Program-made: the position numbers and the translations under genes
In this document: one piece after another, positions 1-6,775 of the stretch
Layout of the letters: each line of letters starts with the position of its first letter
Position numbering within the stretch: the first letter of the stretch is position 1
From: Marinospirillum sp.
GTDB lineage: Bacteria > Pseudomonadota > Gammaproteobacteria > Pseudomonadales > Halomonadaceae
Length of the DNA: 14,539 bases
NCBI GenBank assembly: GCA_007119985.1
Contig: SKOQ01000238.1
Coordinates: forward strand, 1 to 14,539
Direction of reading: 5' to 3'
Notes under the pieces: model-generated
What the model saw: the letters and a program-made list of their open reading frames with translations, nothing else
Told to the model about the DNA's origin: nothing
The model's database searches: none

Positions 1-112
1 AGGGTTAGAACTCAGAAAATGGGGCGTGCAGGGCATTTTCACCGATGCGCCGCAGCTTTTTTTAGACGCTCCTGAATGGCGCAGCCTGCGCTTGCAGGCT
101 TTTGGTGGTTAA
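1..112 (+). CDS. glycerophosphodiester phosphodiesterase, C-terminal end (partial)
   Basis: The reading frame enters from the left edge (first full codon at position 2) and ends at TAA 110-112, giving about 36 residues. The segment WGVQGIFTDAPQLFL matches the last strand of GDPD-family TIM barrels, where a W-G-V-(D/Q)-G-I-(F/I)-T-D-x-P motif is typical. These enzymes hydrolyse glycerophosphodiesters to glycerol-3-phosphate and an alcohol. The catalytic residues lie in the missing upstream part, so activity cannot be judged. The gene converges on the minus-strand phosphatase at 252-1100. Family assignment rests on this short motif only. Confidence 0.7.
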   Translation, partial: GLELRKWGVQGIFTDAPQLFLDAPEWRSLRLQAFGG

Positions 113-198
113 AACACACCGAGGATCTATTGAGGCGTGCTAGCGGGCTTAAAGATGGCGCTGATACAGCGAGAGTGAGCAGGTGTACCTGACGCTAG

Positions 199-223
199 AG
201 TGCCCATGGACTGGGCACTTTTT
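199..223 (+). terminator. intrinsic terminator after the GDPD gene
   Basis: Arms AGTGCCCA (199-206) and TGGGCACT (212-219) form an 8-bp stem with a 5-nt loop, followed by T219-T223. The T-run lies on the plus strand, so it serves the left-edge gene, about 87 bases after its stop. The bases between (113-198) hold no gene that I can see. Confidence 0.75.
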
Positions 224-251
224 ATGGGAAGACACCTTCAATGGGGAGGGA

Positions 252-1100
252 TTAAGGCGCATCTGCCTCAAGTAAGAGTTCGATTAAATCCTGATGGATA
301 TCCGGTGTGCTGACCACCCAATCACGTGTATCCAGGTAAAAACTGCGATGTGGATCAGGATAAAGGTGGGCCAGCTTGGCTCCCGCTTCTTCGGCAATCA
401 AGATCGCCGCCGCAAAATCCCATAAACTCAGACTCTCGTAATAGCCATCCAAGCGTCCTTGGGCAACATGGCAAAGATCCAGTGCAGCAGAGCCGCAGCG
501 ACGGATATCCTGACATTCAGGGAGCACATAAGCCAAACGGTTGATTAAATGAGAAAGCTGCGATTTCTCATAGGGAAAACCTGTTGCAATTAAGGCGTTG
601 CGAAAATGGGTGAGCCCAGAAACAGCAATAGGCTCACCATTTAAAAAAGCGCCCTGGCCGCGTATGGCAGTGTAGGTCTCTTGCAAAAAGGGAGCATGTA
701 CCACGCCGATCAGGGGTTGGCCTCGATGATAAAAACCGATTGATACCGCCACATGCACCTGTCCATGCGCAAAATTCACCGTGCCATCAATCGGGTCCAA
801 AATCCACAAGGCCTCAGCCGCATCAGCTGCTTGTGTATCGGGTGCCAGTTCTTCGCTTAAAATAACATCCTCAGGAAACGCGGCTTGCAAGGCTTGGGTC
901 AAGAAAGCATCAACCTGTTGATCGCAGCTGGTCACCAGTTCGTGGTGGTCTTTAAACTCGGATGAAAATTCGCCACTGCTGCGGGCCGCGATCAGTTGCT
1001 CGCCAGCTAAATGAGCCAGTTCGAGTGCTTTCTGATGGCGAGCTAAGAGTTGTTCTTCACTAAAAGGGGTGGACGCCGTGAAGGCGGAGATCAGGTTCAC
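252..1100 (-). CDS. inositol monophosphatase family protein
   Basis: This 282-residue protein belongs to the Mg-dependent, Li-sensitive phosphatase family of SuhB/IMPase. These are cytoplasmic enzymes that hydrolyse inositol-1-phosphate or related sugar or nucleotide phosphates. The metal-site motifs are intact: LSEE (81-84), DPIDGT (102-107) and the late WD pair (227-228). The family segment GSAALDLCHVAQGRLDGY lies at 203-220. It is slightly longer than E. coli SuhB (267 residues), with an extra N-terminal stretch. The start is GTG (1098-1100), supported by AAGGAG five bases upstream. The gene stands alone on the minus strand, divergent from the 1201 cluster. Its leader contains a terminator-like hairpin (1125-1146). 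The exact substrate is unclear. It could be the SuhB ortholog, but the sequence differs enough that I give no symbol. Confidence 0.87.
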   Translation of the reverse strand: MNLISAFTASTPFSEEQLLARHQKALELAHLAGEQLIAARSSGEFSSEFKDHHELVTSCDQQVDAFLTQALQAAFPEDVILSEELAPDTQAADAAEALWILDPIDGTVNFAHGQVHVAVSIGFYHRGQPLIGVVHAPFLQETYTAIRGQGAFLNGEPIAVSGLTHFRNALIATGFPYEKSQLSHLINRLAYVLPECQDIRRCGSAALDLCHVAQGRLDGYYESLSLWDFAAAILIAEEAGAKLAHLYPDPHRSFYLDTRDWVVSTPDIHQDLIELLLEADAP

Positions 1101-1124
1101 TTAGGCTCCTTCTCTGGTAGACTG

Positions 1125-1146
1125 AAAAAAAGCGGCACAGGTGCCG
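1125..1146 (-). terminator. terminator-like hairpin in the leader of the IMPase-family gene
   Basis: On the minus strand, CGGCAC and GTGCCG (plus positions 1141-1146 and 1133-1138) form a GC-rich stem, realistically 5 bp with a 4-nt loop. After one C comes a run of seven T (1131 down to 1125). It lies about 25 bases upstream of the GTG start at 1100. No minus-strand gene is seen upstream for it to terminate, so it may act as a leader attenuator. A second small inverted repeat, AGAGT-5 nt-ACTCT, lies at 1157-1171. Confidence 0.55.
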
Positions 1147-1200
1147 TGCAATGAACAGAGTCTAGCACTCTTCAACCTCACTTGCTGAAGCTGGAAATAA

Positions 1201-1548
1201 ATGATGAAGTGGACAGATGGTTTAGGCTGGTTTTTTGGCTGTAGTTTGATTTTGGTTGGCTTTTGGCTGACTGGTTTTTATCTGTTGACAGGCTTGATGC
1301 TGGCTTTGGTGGGTTTTTTGTGGTGGCCGCCGAGTCGTCAGGCCATGATGCAGCGCCTGAACCTGCCACCGATGCCATTACTGCATGTTGGTGTCACCCT
1401 ATGCCTGTTGGTGATCGCCTTGTTTGCTTTTATTGGCCGCCATGGTGAAATCCTAGAACAGCGCGCTCTTGAGGCAGGCTATCCCAGCCTCGAAGCTTGG
1501 CAGGAAGCCCAGCGTGCCCCAGCTCGTGAAACACATCTTGTTGAGTGA
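1201..1548 (+). CDS. small integral membrane protein of unknown function
   Basis: I do not recognise this 115-residue protein. It has two closely spaced hydrophobic segments (about 9-25 and 26-41), a short basic loop with PPSRQ, and a third hydrophobic segment (about 60-79). A charged, probably cytoplasmic tail of about 35 residues follows, containing EAGYPSLEAWQEAQR. Start is ATG 1201, or the ATG immediately after it at 1204; the upstream ribosome site is weak. It is the first gene of a tight cluster: the next gene starts 13 bases after its stop, and that gene's Shine-Dalgarno overlaps this gene's end. This suggests co-expression with the HD-GYP-like protein. It could be a membrane anchor or partner for that protein; this is inference from position only. 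Confidence 0.72.
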   Translation: MMKWTDGLGWFFGCSLILVGFWLTGFYLLTGLMLALVGFLWWPPSRQAMMQRLNLPPMPLLHVGVTLCLLVIALFAFIGRHGEILEQRALEAGYPSLEAWQEAQRAPARETHLVE

Positions 1549-1561
1549 GAGAGGGCCGCGA

Positions 1562-2746
1562 ATGAGTAAGCAACAAGCACTTTTTCCACTTGAAGAAGGC
1601 GAAATCGAGCTGGGCATGAAGCTCCCTTGGACGGTTTTTACCGCGTCTGGGCAGCTGATGATGAAAGAAGGCGCGCTGGTGGATAATCCGCGCAAACTAG
1701 ACAATCTGCTCAGTCAAGGGCATCGAGAAAGAGATCCGGCCACAGTCAAAGTGCAAGGTGAAGACGCACCACCTATCGACCAGCCCCAACCGGTTCGTTT
1801 TCAAGAAGATGTGAATCCTTTTGCTGAGCTGGATGAGCTAGGTTACCAGTTGCAAGCTATTTTTGAACGGATTGAACACCAGTGCGTCAAACCTGGCGAA
1901 GTCGAACGTAAGATCTATGATTTGGCCACCAGTATTCAGGGGCTGGTCAAGCTGGATGCCGATGCTGTTCTCGGGGCCGTGCATCTGAATCGTGAACATG
2001 CCTATATTATTCAGCACCCTCTGCATGTCACGATTATGGCGGCTTTGATCGCGAAAAAGCTCCAAGTACCGCAAAATATTCAGCTTTCTATGCTGGCCGG
2101 TGCCTTAACGCAAAATGTGGGCATGAATGCCTATCAAATGCGTCTGCATGCGCAGCGTGAGCCGCTGACACCACGTCAGTGGGAATTGGTACACCAGCAT
2201 CCCTTGGAAGGGGTAAAGCTGCTTTCTGCAGCGGGTGTCAAAGATCCACTTTGGCTTCAGGTGGTGTTTCAACATCACGAAAAAAACAATGGCACTGGTT
2301 ACCCCAAGGGGTTGAAAGGCAACCAGATTCGCCCAGAGGCCAGAATTGTCGCCTTGGGCGATGTGTACTCAGCTTTAGTCAGCGGCCGGCCGCATCGTCC
2401 CGGAATGAGCGCTCAGCAAAGTCTGCGTTCCATCTTCCTTGAGCGTGGACAGCAGTTTGATCCCAAGCTGAGTATGGTGTTTTTGAATGAGCTGGGCTTG
2501 TATCCTCCTGGTGCTGGCGTGCGTTTGCGCAATGGTGAGCAGGGCATCGTGATACGACGCACCAGTGATCAAAAAGCCCCCTTGGTTACGAGTGTGATGG
2601 ACGAGCGAGGGGAGTTGTTTATGCGCTTACAGCAAAGAAAAACCAGCGAGTATCAATACAATATTATCGGGCATCTAAACCCGCAGGATTGGCCTCGCTT
2701 TAATCCGACCCTCTTGTGGGGGATTAAATTACGGAGGGTCAGCTGA
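1562..2746 (+). CDS. HD-GYP-type protein with a degenerate HD pair (QN-GYP)
   Basis: This is a 394-residue cytoplasmic protein. Residues 1-50 form an N-terminal domain with GMKLPWTVFTASGQL, of the kind often placed before HD-GYP domains. A variable linker follows, and the HD-GYP domain spans about 145-300. The c-di-GMP phosphodiesterase signature HHEKNNGTGYPKGL (238-251) is present, as are H152, the HP pair at 213-214 and D267. However, the hallmark metal-binding HD of the usual LLHDIGK motif reads ALTQNVGM (181-188), that is Q184-N185. The second D of the usual DxxDAL motif is S270. The protein is therefore probably catalytically impaired and may act as a c-di-GMP receptor or a scaffold. Pseudomonas aeruginosa PA2572 (YN-GYP) is a known analogue. 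The frame is open further upstream, but ATG 1562 has GAGGG six bases before it. The stop overlaps the next start (TGATG). Confidence 0.88.
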   Translation: MSKQQALFPLEEGEIELGMKLPWTVFTASGQLMMKEGALVDNPRKLDNLLSQGHRERDPATVKVQGEDAPPIDQPQPVRFQEDVNPFAELDELGYQLQAIFERIEHQCVKPGEVERKIYDLATSIQGLVKLDADAVLGAVHLNREHAYIIQHPLHVTIMAALIAKKLQVPQNIQLSMLAGALTQNVGMNAYQMRLHAQREPLTPRQWELVHQHPLEGVKLLSAAGVKDPLWLQVVFQHHEKNNGTGYPKGLKGNQIRPEARIVALGDVYSALVSGRPHRPGMSAQQSLRSIFLERGQQFDPKLSMVFLNELGLYPPGAGVRLRNGEQGIVIRRTSDQKAPLVTSVMDERGELFMRLQQRKTSEYQYNIIGHLNPQDWPRFNPTLLWGIKLRRVS

Positions 2747-3255
2747 TGATGGCAAGGCAGGAACAAGATACTGCGACAAGAAACTCGGCCTGGCCATCTT
2801 GGATGCTGCTTCTGGCCGCTGTGCTCTTGTGGGGCTTCACTCAAGCACGGGCTGATGAGCGTGCTGTGCTGGCCGCTGAAGTACAGCAGCGCATTGATGC
2901 TTTTGATGAGATCGATCAGCTCTTTCGTGCGTTGCGCTTTAAGGTTGTGAACCAGCGCAGCCAAGATCATCAGGGTGCCTTGGTCTATGCTGATCAGCTT
3001 GTCAACTTGGCTTATCAGTTACCTGGTTTGTTTGAAGCAGAAACACCGCGTCAGGTTATTCCTTTTAGTCGAGCACGTCCTGAAATCTGGTCACGCAAGG
3101 CACGCTATGATTTCTTAATGGATGAGTTTTTGGATAACCTTGAAGAAATTCAAGCTTTATTACGTCAAGCACGTTTGACGGATGCCGGACATCGCATTGA
3201 TCGCACTGCACAAAGCTGCCGACGCTGCCATGATCCCTTTCGTTACCGGCGCTAA
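2746..3255 (+). CDS. exported class II (cytochrome c'-like) c-type cytochrome
   Basis: This 169-residue protein has a long polar n-region (1-18), a hydrophobic core (19-33) and a likely signal peptidase site ARA|DE at 36/37, so the mature protein should be periplasmic. The single haem-binding motif C158-R-R-C-H162 lies eight residues from the C-terminus. A mostly helical body precedes it. C-terminal haem with CxxCHD is the layout of class II cytochromes (c', c556). Known c' proteins bind NO or act in redox stress, but the role here is unknown. The start ATG 2746 overlaps the stop of the HD-GYP-like gene, and GGAGG lies at 2733-2737, so translation is probably coupled. It differs from the second c'-type cytochrome at the right edge, which ends GCRSCHDDYRAR. 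Confidence 0.82.
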   Translation: MMARQEQDTATRNSAWPSWMLLLAAVLLWGFTQARADERAVLAAEVQQRIDAFDEIDQLFRALRFKVVNQRSQDHQGALVYADQLVNLAYQLPGLFEAETPRQVIPFSRARPEIWSRKARYDFLMDEFLDNLEEIQALLRQARLTDAGHRIDRTAQSCRRCHDPFRYRR

Positions 3256-3284
3256 TTGGCGCTTTCCCCCGATTTTTTCTTTAG

Positions 3285-3310
3285 CGCCGCTCTTGATGGG
3301 CGGCGTTTTT
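3285..3310 (+). terminator. intrinsic terminator of the membrane protein/QN-GYP/cytochrome cluster
   Basis: Arms CGCCGCTC (3285-3292) and GGGCGGCG (3298-3305) pair over 8 bp (one G-T) around a TTGAT loop and are followed by T3306-T3310. It separates the three-gene cluster from glutathione reductase, whose start is 17 bases downstream. Confidence 0.85.
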
Positions 3311-3326
3311 CTTCATCGAGGTGGTT

Positions 3327-4694
3327 ATGACAACAGCAGAATATGATTTTGATTTATTGGTGATTGGTGCGGGTTCAGGTGGGGTACGTGCGGCTAGAAC
3401 AGCTGCGGGGCAGGGCGTGCGCGTTGGGATCATTGAAGATCGCTACTGGGGCGGCACCTGCGTCAATGTAGGCTGTGTGCCCAAGAAGCTGTATAGCTAT
3501 GCAGCCCATTTTGCGCAGGACTTTGCGGATGCAGCAGGTTATGGATGGCAATTAGAAAAAGCACCCAGTTTCCATTGGCCACAATTGCGTGATGCGCGCG
3601 CGGCAGAGATTCAGCGTCTGAATGGGATCTACAACAAGTTGCTCGATCAAAGTGGTGTGCAGCGGATTCATGGGCGTGGCCGTGTGCTTGGGCCGCATCA
3701 AGTCGCTGTTGGCGAACAGATTTATCACGCTGAGCGTATTTTGTTGGCCACCGGTGCTTGGCCTTTTATTCCTGATTTTGAAGGGGCTGATCTGTGTATT
3801 GATTCGAACCAGATTTTTGATCTGGCTGAGTTTCCGCAACGCTTTCTGGTGTATGGCGGTGGCTATATTGCTGTCGAATTTGCATCGATCTTTCATGGAT
3901 TGGGCGCTGAAACCACGCTGGTCTACCGAGGTGAGCAGGTTCTACGTGGCTTTGATCAAGAGGTTGCCGCCTTTACGCAAGCGCAGATCGCCCAAACTGG
4001 GGTACAGCTGGCACTGAAGGAAGAGATCACCCGCATTGAACGTCAAGCCACTGGCCTGTTGGTCACGCTATCCAGTGGTCGTCAGCTCGAGGTTGATCAG
4101 GTGTTGTGTGCCACCGGACGACGTGGGCATACCGAAGGTTTGGGTTTGGAGACAGTCGGAATTGAGGTGAACGCAGCAGGTGAAATCCCCGTCGATGACC
4201 ACTTTTGCACCTCGGTCCCCAGCATTTATGCGCTGGGTGATGTGACTGGCGGCCCACAGCTCACGCCAGTTGCGCTGGCTGAGGCCATGGTGCTGGTGCA
4301 TAACCTCTATAGTGGTCAGCCCTCTAGAAGAATGGATTATCACTCGATTCCAACAGCGGTCTTCTGCCATCCCAATATCGGCACTGTGGGCCTGAGTGAA
4401 GAAGCTGCGCGTGCTCAATATCCTAGCGTGCGAGTGTTTGTGACTGAGTTTAAGCCCATGCGCAATACCCTTTCAGGCAATCCTGGCCGTTGCATGATGA
4501 AGTTGATTGTGGATGCGGCCAGCGATCGTGTTGTTGGTTGTCATGTGGTGGGATCTGATGCGGGTGAAATCGTGCAGGGGATAGGCATTGCGGTCAAAGC
4601 TGGACTCACCAAAGCCGATTTTGATGCCACAATTGGGATTCACCCAACTTCGGCTGAAGAGCTGGTCACTTTACGTCAGGTCACGCGTACCTAG
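3327..4694 (+). CDS. gor: glutathione-disulfide reductase
   Basis: This 455-residue (E. coli Gor: 450) cytoplasmic FAD flavoprotein reduces glutathione disulfide with NADPH. Domains in order: the FAD dinucleotide fold GAGSGGVRAAR (14-24); the redox-active disulfide GGTCVNVGC (C45, C50); the NADPH fold starting GGGYIAVEFA; the second FAD motif ALGDVTGG; and the dimer-interface motif HPTSAEE with catalytic H439 and E444. After the NADPH fold, VYRGEQVLRGFD carries the two arginines that favour NADPH over NADH. This, with CVNVGC, points to Gor rather than lipoamide dehydrogenase or mercuric reductase. A GTG at 3321 is possible, but ATG 3327 has GAGGTGG at 3318-3324 and suits the family N-terminus. 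It lies between two terminators and so is probably monocistronic, although its promoter must overlap the preceding gene end. Confidence 0.96.
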   Translation: MTTAEYDFDLLVIGAGSGGVRAARTAAGQGVRVGIIEDRYWGGTCVNVGCVPKKLYSYAAHFAQDFADAAGYGWQLEKAPSFHWPQLRDARAAEIQRLNGIYNKLLDQSGVQRIHGRGRVLGPHQVAVGEQIYHAERILLATGAWPFIPDFEGADLCIDSNQIFDLAEFPQRFLVYGGGYIAVEFASIFHGLGAETTLVYRGEQVLRGFDQEVAAFTQAQIAQTGVQLALKEEITRIERQATGLLVTLSSGRQLEVDQVLCATGRRGHTEGLGLETVGIEVNAAGEIPVDDHFCTSVPSIYALGDVTGGPQLTPVALAEAMVLVHNLYSGQPSRRMDYHSIPTAVFCHPNIGTVGLSEEAARAQYPSVRVFVTEFKPMRNTLSGNPGRCMMKLIVDAASDRVVGCHVVGSDAGEIVQGIGIAVKAGLTKADFDATIGIHPTSAEELVTLRQVTRT

Positions 4695-4702
4695 TGCGCT
4701 GC

Positions 4703-4740
4703 GGCAGTGATCATAATATTAAATTATGGTTACTGCCTTT
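4703..4740 (+). terminator. intrinsic terminator after gor
   Basis: The left arm 4703-4717 pairs with 4723-4737 over 15 bp (two G-T pairs) around an ATTAA loop. The GC-rich base GGCAGT/ACTGCC is followed by TTT. The T-run is short, but the stem is long. It isolates gor from ectA, whose start is 75 bases further on. Confidence 0.7.
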
Positions 4741-4756
4741 ATCCATAATAGGAAAT

Positions 4757-4784
4757 TTGATTTCTGATCTCAGTCTGCTAAGAT
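4757..4784 (+). promoter_or_regulatory. candidate sigma-70-like promoter of ectABC
   Basis: TTGATT (4757-4762) and TAAGAT (4779-4784) are separated by 16 bases. Each matches four of six consensus positions. The pair sits between the gor terminator and ectA ATG 4815, the only room for an ect promoter. Osmotic regulation is expected for ect genes in general but is not visible in the sequence. Confidence 0.4.
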
Positions 4785-4814
4785 AGATTTATCTTTGGAC
4801 AGAGACAGAAACCG

Positions 4815-5312
4815 ATGGATGCTTCTCAACTCGTTGTACGTCAACCCACAGCCGATGATGGTTACGCCATCTATCAGCTGATCCAGCGCTGCCCTCCTTT
4901 AGATCTGAACTCCGCTTATCTTTATCTTTTGCAGTCCACCCACTTCGCATCAACCTGCCTGCTGGTCGAATACGATGGCCAGGTTGAAGGCTTTGTGTCT
5001 GGCTATCTGCATCCGCAACAAGCCGACACCTTTTTTCTTTGGCAGGTGGCGATAGGCGAGAAACTCAGAGGCCAGGGCTATGCACGCCGCTTGATTGAGC
5101 AATTGCTCCAGCAGCCAGCGCTGGCCAAAACGCGTTTTTTGGAAACCACCATTACGCCAGATAACGCCGCCTCTTGGGCGCTTTTCCGTGCACTGGCACG
5201 CGAGCAGGGTGCCCCTCTAACCGAATCAGTGATGTTTAGTCAGCAGCAGCTCGGTGGTGAGCACTTGGCTGAGCATCTGGTGCGTATTGGCCCATGGGCA
5301 GAAAAAACCTAG
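4815..5312 (+). CDS. ectA: L-2,4-diaminobutyrate N-gamma-acetyltransferase
   Basis: This 165-residue GNAT enzyme transfers acetyl from acetyl-CoA to L-2,4-diaminobutyrate, giving N-gamma-acetyl-diaminobutyrate, the second dedicated ectoine step. Family hallmarks are visible: RCPPLDLNSAYLYLLQSTHF (25-44), substrate-proximal FFLWQVAI (73-80), the acetyl-CoA pyrophosphate loop RGQGYA (85-90), TTITPDNAAS (111-120) and the C-terminal ending HLVRIGP. The length is normal. Start is ATG 4815; no strong Shine-Dalgarno precedes it (a weak purine stretch AGAGACAGAAA). It is the first gene of ectABC, with 65 bases before ectB, where the spacer carries ectB's strong ribosome site. The weaker site for EctA relative to EctB and EctC may set lower EctA levels; this is inference. 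Confidence 0.95.
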   Translation: MDASQLVVRQPTADDGYAIYQLIQRCPPLDLNSAYLYLLQSTHFASTCLLVEYDGQVEGFVSGYLHPQQADTFFLWQVAIGEKLRGQGYARRLIEQLLQQPALAKTRFLETTITPDNAASWALFRALAREQGAPLTESVMFSQQQLGGEHLAEHLVRIGPWAEKT

Positions 5313-5377
5313 GCAACATCAGCCAGTCAATAGTGCACTTTTAAGAACAAACTCATTGATAAAAAAGGAAAAATCCG

Positions 5378-6673
5378 ATGACTCACATGACACAGAATAC
5401 AGAATCTCTTGAACGTTTAGAATCAGAAGTGCGTACCTATAGCCGCTCTTTTCCCACGATTTTTAAGCGAGCAAAAGGTGCCAAGCTCTATGATGAGCAA
5501 GATCGCGAATATATCGATTTTCTAGCCGGTGCTGGCACACTGAACTACGGCCATAACAATCCCAAGCTCAAGAAAGTCTTGCTTGACTATATGATGGATG
5601 ATGGCATCACTCATGGTCTGGATATGTGGACTGCGGCCAAGCGCGAATTCCTGGAAACACTCGAAGAAGTGATCTTCAAGCCACGCGGCTTGGATTACAA
5701 AGTCCAGTTTTGTGGTCCAACAGGCACCAATGCGATCGAAGCGGCCCTGCGTATTGTGCGTAATGCCACTGGCCGTACCAATGTGGTCTCTTTTACCAAT
5801 GCCTTTCATGGTGTGACTTTAGGCGCCTTGGCGACCACAGCGAATAGTAAATTCCGTCACGCTGCAGCCATGCCCACTCAGGGTGTGTCTTTCTTACCCT
5901 ACTGCGGTTATATGGATGGTGATTCATCCAGCTTGGCCTACCTTGAGAAAACGCTGACCGATAATTCAAGCGGTGTTGATTATCCTGCCGCGATTCTGCT
6001 TGAAACTGTGCAGGGCGAGGGCGGCATCAACGTCGCCTCGAAGGTCTGGTTGCAAGGCATCGAAAAGATTTGCCGCAAGCATGGTATCTTGCTGATTGTG
6101 GATGATATTCAGTCAGGTTGTGGCCGGACTGGCAAGTACTTCAGCTTTGAAGAAGCGGGTATCAAGCCTGATGTTGTGACAACCTCTAAATCACTTTCTG
6201 GCTATGGTTTGCCTTTCGCGGCCGTGTTTATGCGTCGCGATCTCGATCAGTGGAAGCCTGGTGAGTACAACGGCACTTTCCGTGGTAATAACCTTGCCTT
6301 CGTGACTTCTGTAGCAGCCATGCGCGAATACTGGACTAATGATCACCTTGAAAAAGAAGTCACGCGCAAGGGTAAGATTGTCGAATATCGCTTTAAGCAA
6401 ATGGCCCGTGTGTGCCAAGAGGCAGGAATTCAGGCAGAAGAACGCGGACGAGGCCTGATGCGCGGTTTGGATATTATCGATGGCGAGCTGGCAGATGAGA
6501 TCGTGGCGCAGTGCTTTGAAAAAGGGCTGGTGATTGAAACCTGCGGCCCCAGCGGACAGGTGCTCAAGTGCCTCTGCTCCTTGTTGATTACCGATGATGA
6601 ACTCAATCAAGGCTTGGATATTCTAGAAAGCTGCCTGCGTGCCGTATTAAGCGAGAAATCCCAAGCGGCTTAA
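5378..6673 (+). CDS. ectB: L-2,4-diaminobutyrate:2-oxoglutarate transaminase
   Basis: This 431-residue class III PLP aminotransferase converts L-aspartate-beta-semialdehyde and glutamate to L-2,4-diaminobutyrate, the first committed ectoine step. The N-terminal segment ESEVRTYSRSFPTIF and DFLAGAGTLNYGHN are typical EctB. GPTGTNAIEAALR binds the cofactor phosphate region, VDDIQSGCGRTG holds the PLP-ring aspartate, and SKSLSGYGLPFA contains the Schiff-base lysine K271. The C-terminal GQVLKCLCSLLITDDEL is also typical. Start is ATG 5378, with AAGGAA seven bases upstream; a second ATG at 5387 lacks this spacing. The length and ends agree with Halomonas-type EctB. A 102-base gap with a stem-loop separates it from ectC. 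Confidence 0.97.
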   Translation: MTHMTQNTESLERLESEVRTYSRSFPTIFKRAKGAKLYDEQDREYIDFLAGAGTLNYGHNNPKLKKVLLDYMMDDGITHGLDMWTAAKREFLETLEEVIFKPRGLDYKVQFCGPTGTNAIEAALRIVRNATGRTNVVSFTNAFHGVTLGALATTANSKFRHAAAMPTQGVSFLPYCGYMDGDSSSLAYLEKTLTDNSSGVDYPAAILLETVQGEGGINVASKVWLQGIEKICRKHGILLIVDDIQSGCGRTGKYFSFEEAGIKPDVVTTSKSLSGYGLPFAAVFMRRDLDQWKPGEYNGTFRGNNLAFVTSVAAMREYWTNDHLEKEVTRKGKIVEYRFKQMARVCQEAGIQAEERGRGLMRGLDIIDGELADEIVAQCFEKGLVIETCGPSGQVLKCLCSLLITDDELNQGLDILESCLRAVLSEKSQAA

Positions 6674-6706
6674 TTGTATGAACACCTTTCTTGCTTGATT
6701 TTTGAT

Positions 6707-6728
6707 CCTGGTCTCATCTGAGGCCAGG
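6707..6728 (+). other. intercistronic stem-loop between ectB and ectC
   Basis: CCTGGTCTC (6707-6715) and GAGGCCAGG (6720-6728) pair over 9 bp (one G-T) with an ATCT tetraloop. GATC repeats lie just outside the stem on both sides. No T-run follows on the plus strand, and an A-run lies on the far side for the minus strand, so it is not an ordinary terminator in either direction. It could be an RNA processing or stability element, or an operator near an internal ectC promoter. I cannot tell which from sequence. Confidence 0.6.
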
Positions 6729-6775
6729 TGATCGCTAGAATGCCTTGTTAAGCAAAAGATTTTAAGGATTAAAAG

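Noticed and set aside
113..251. Possible small RNA or operator (palindrome CAGGT-GT-ACCTG at 180-191) in the gap after the GDPD gene.
   Set aside because: Apart from the terminator at 199-223 there is no convincing promoter or coding frame. A 3' untranslated region is the simpler reading.
1469..1561. Upstream extension of the HD-GYP-like protein by 31 residues.
   Set aside because: It would overlap the end of the membrane-protein gene by 80 bases, the segment has no family match, and ATG 1562 has GAGGG at good spacing.
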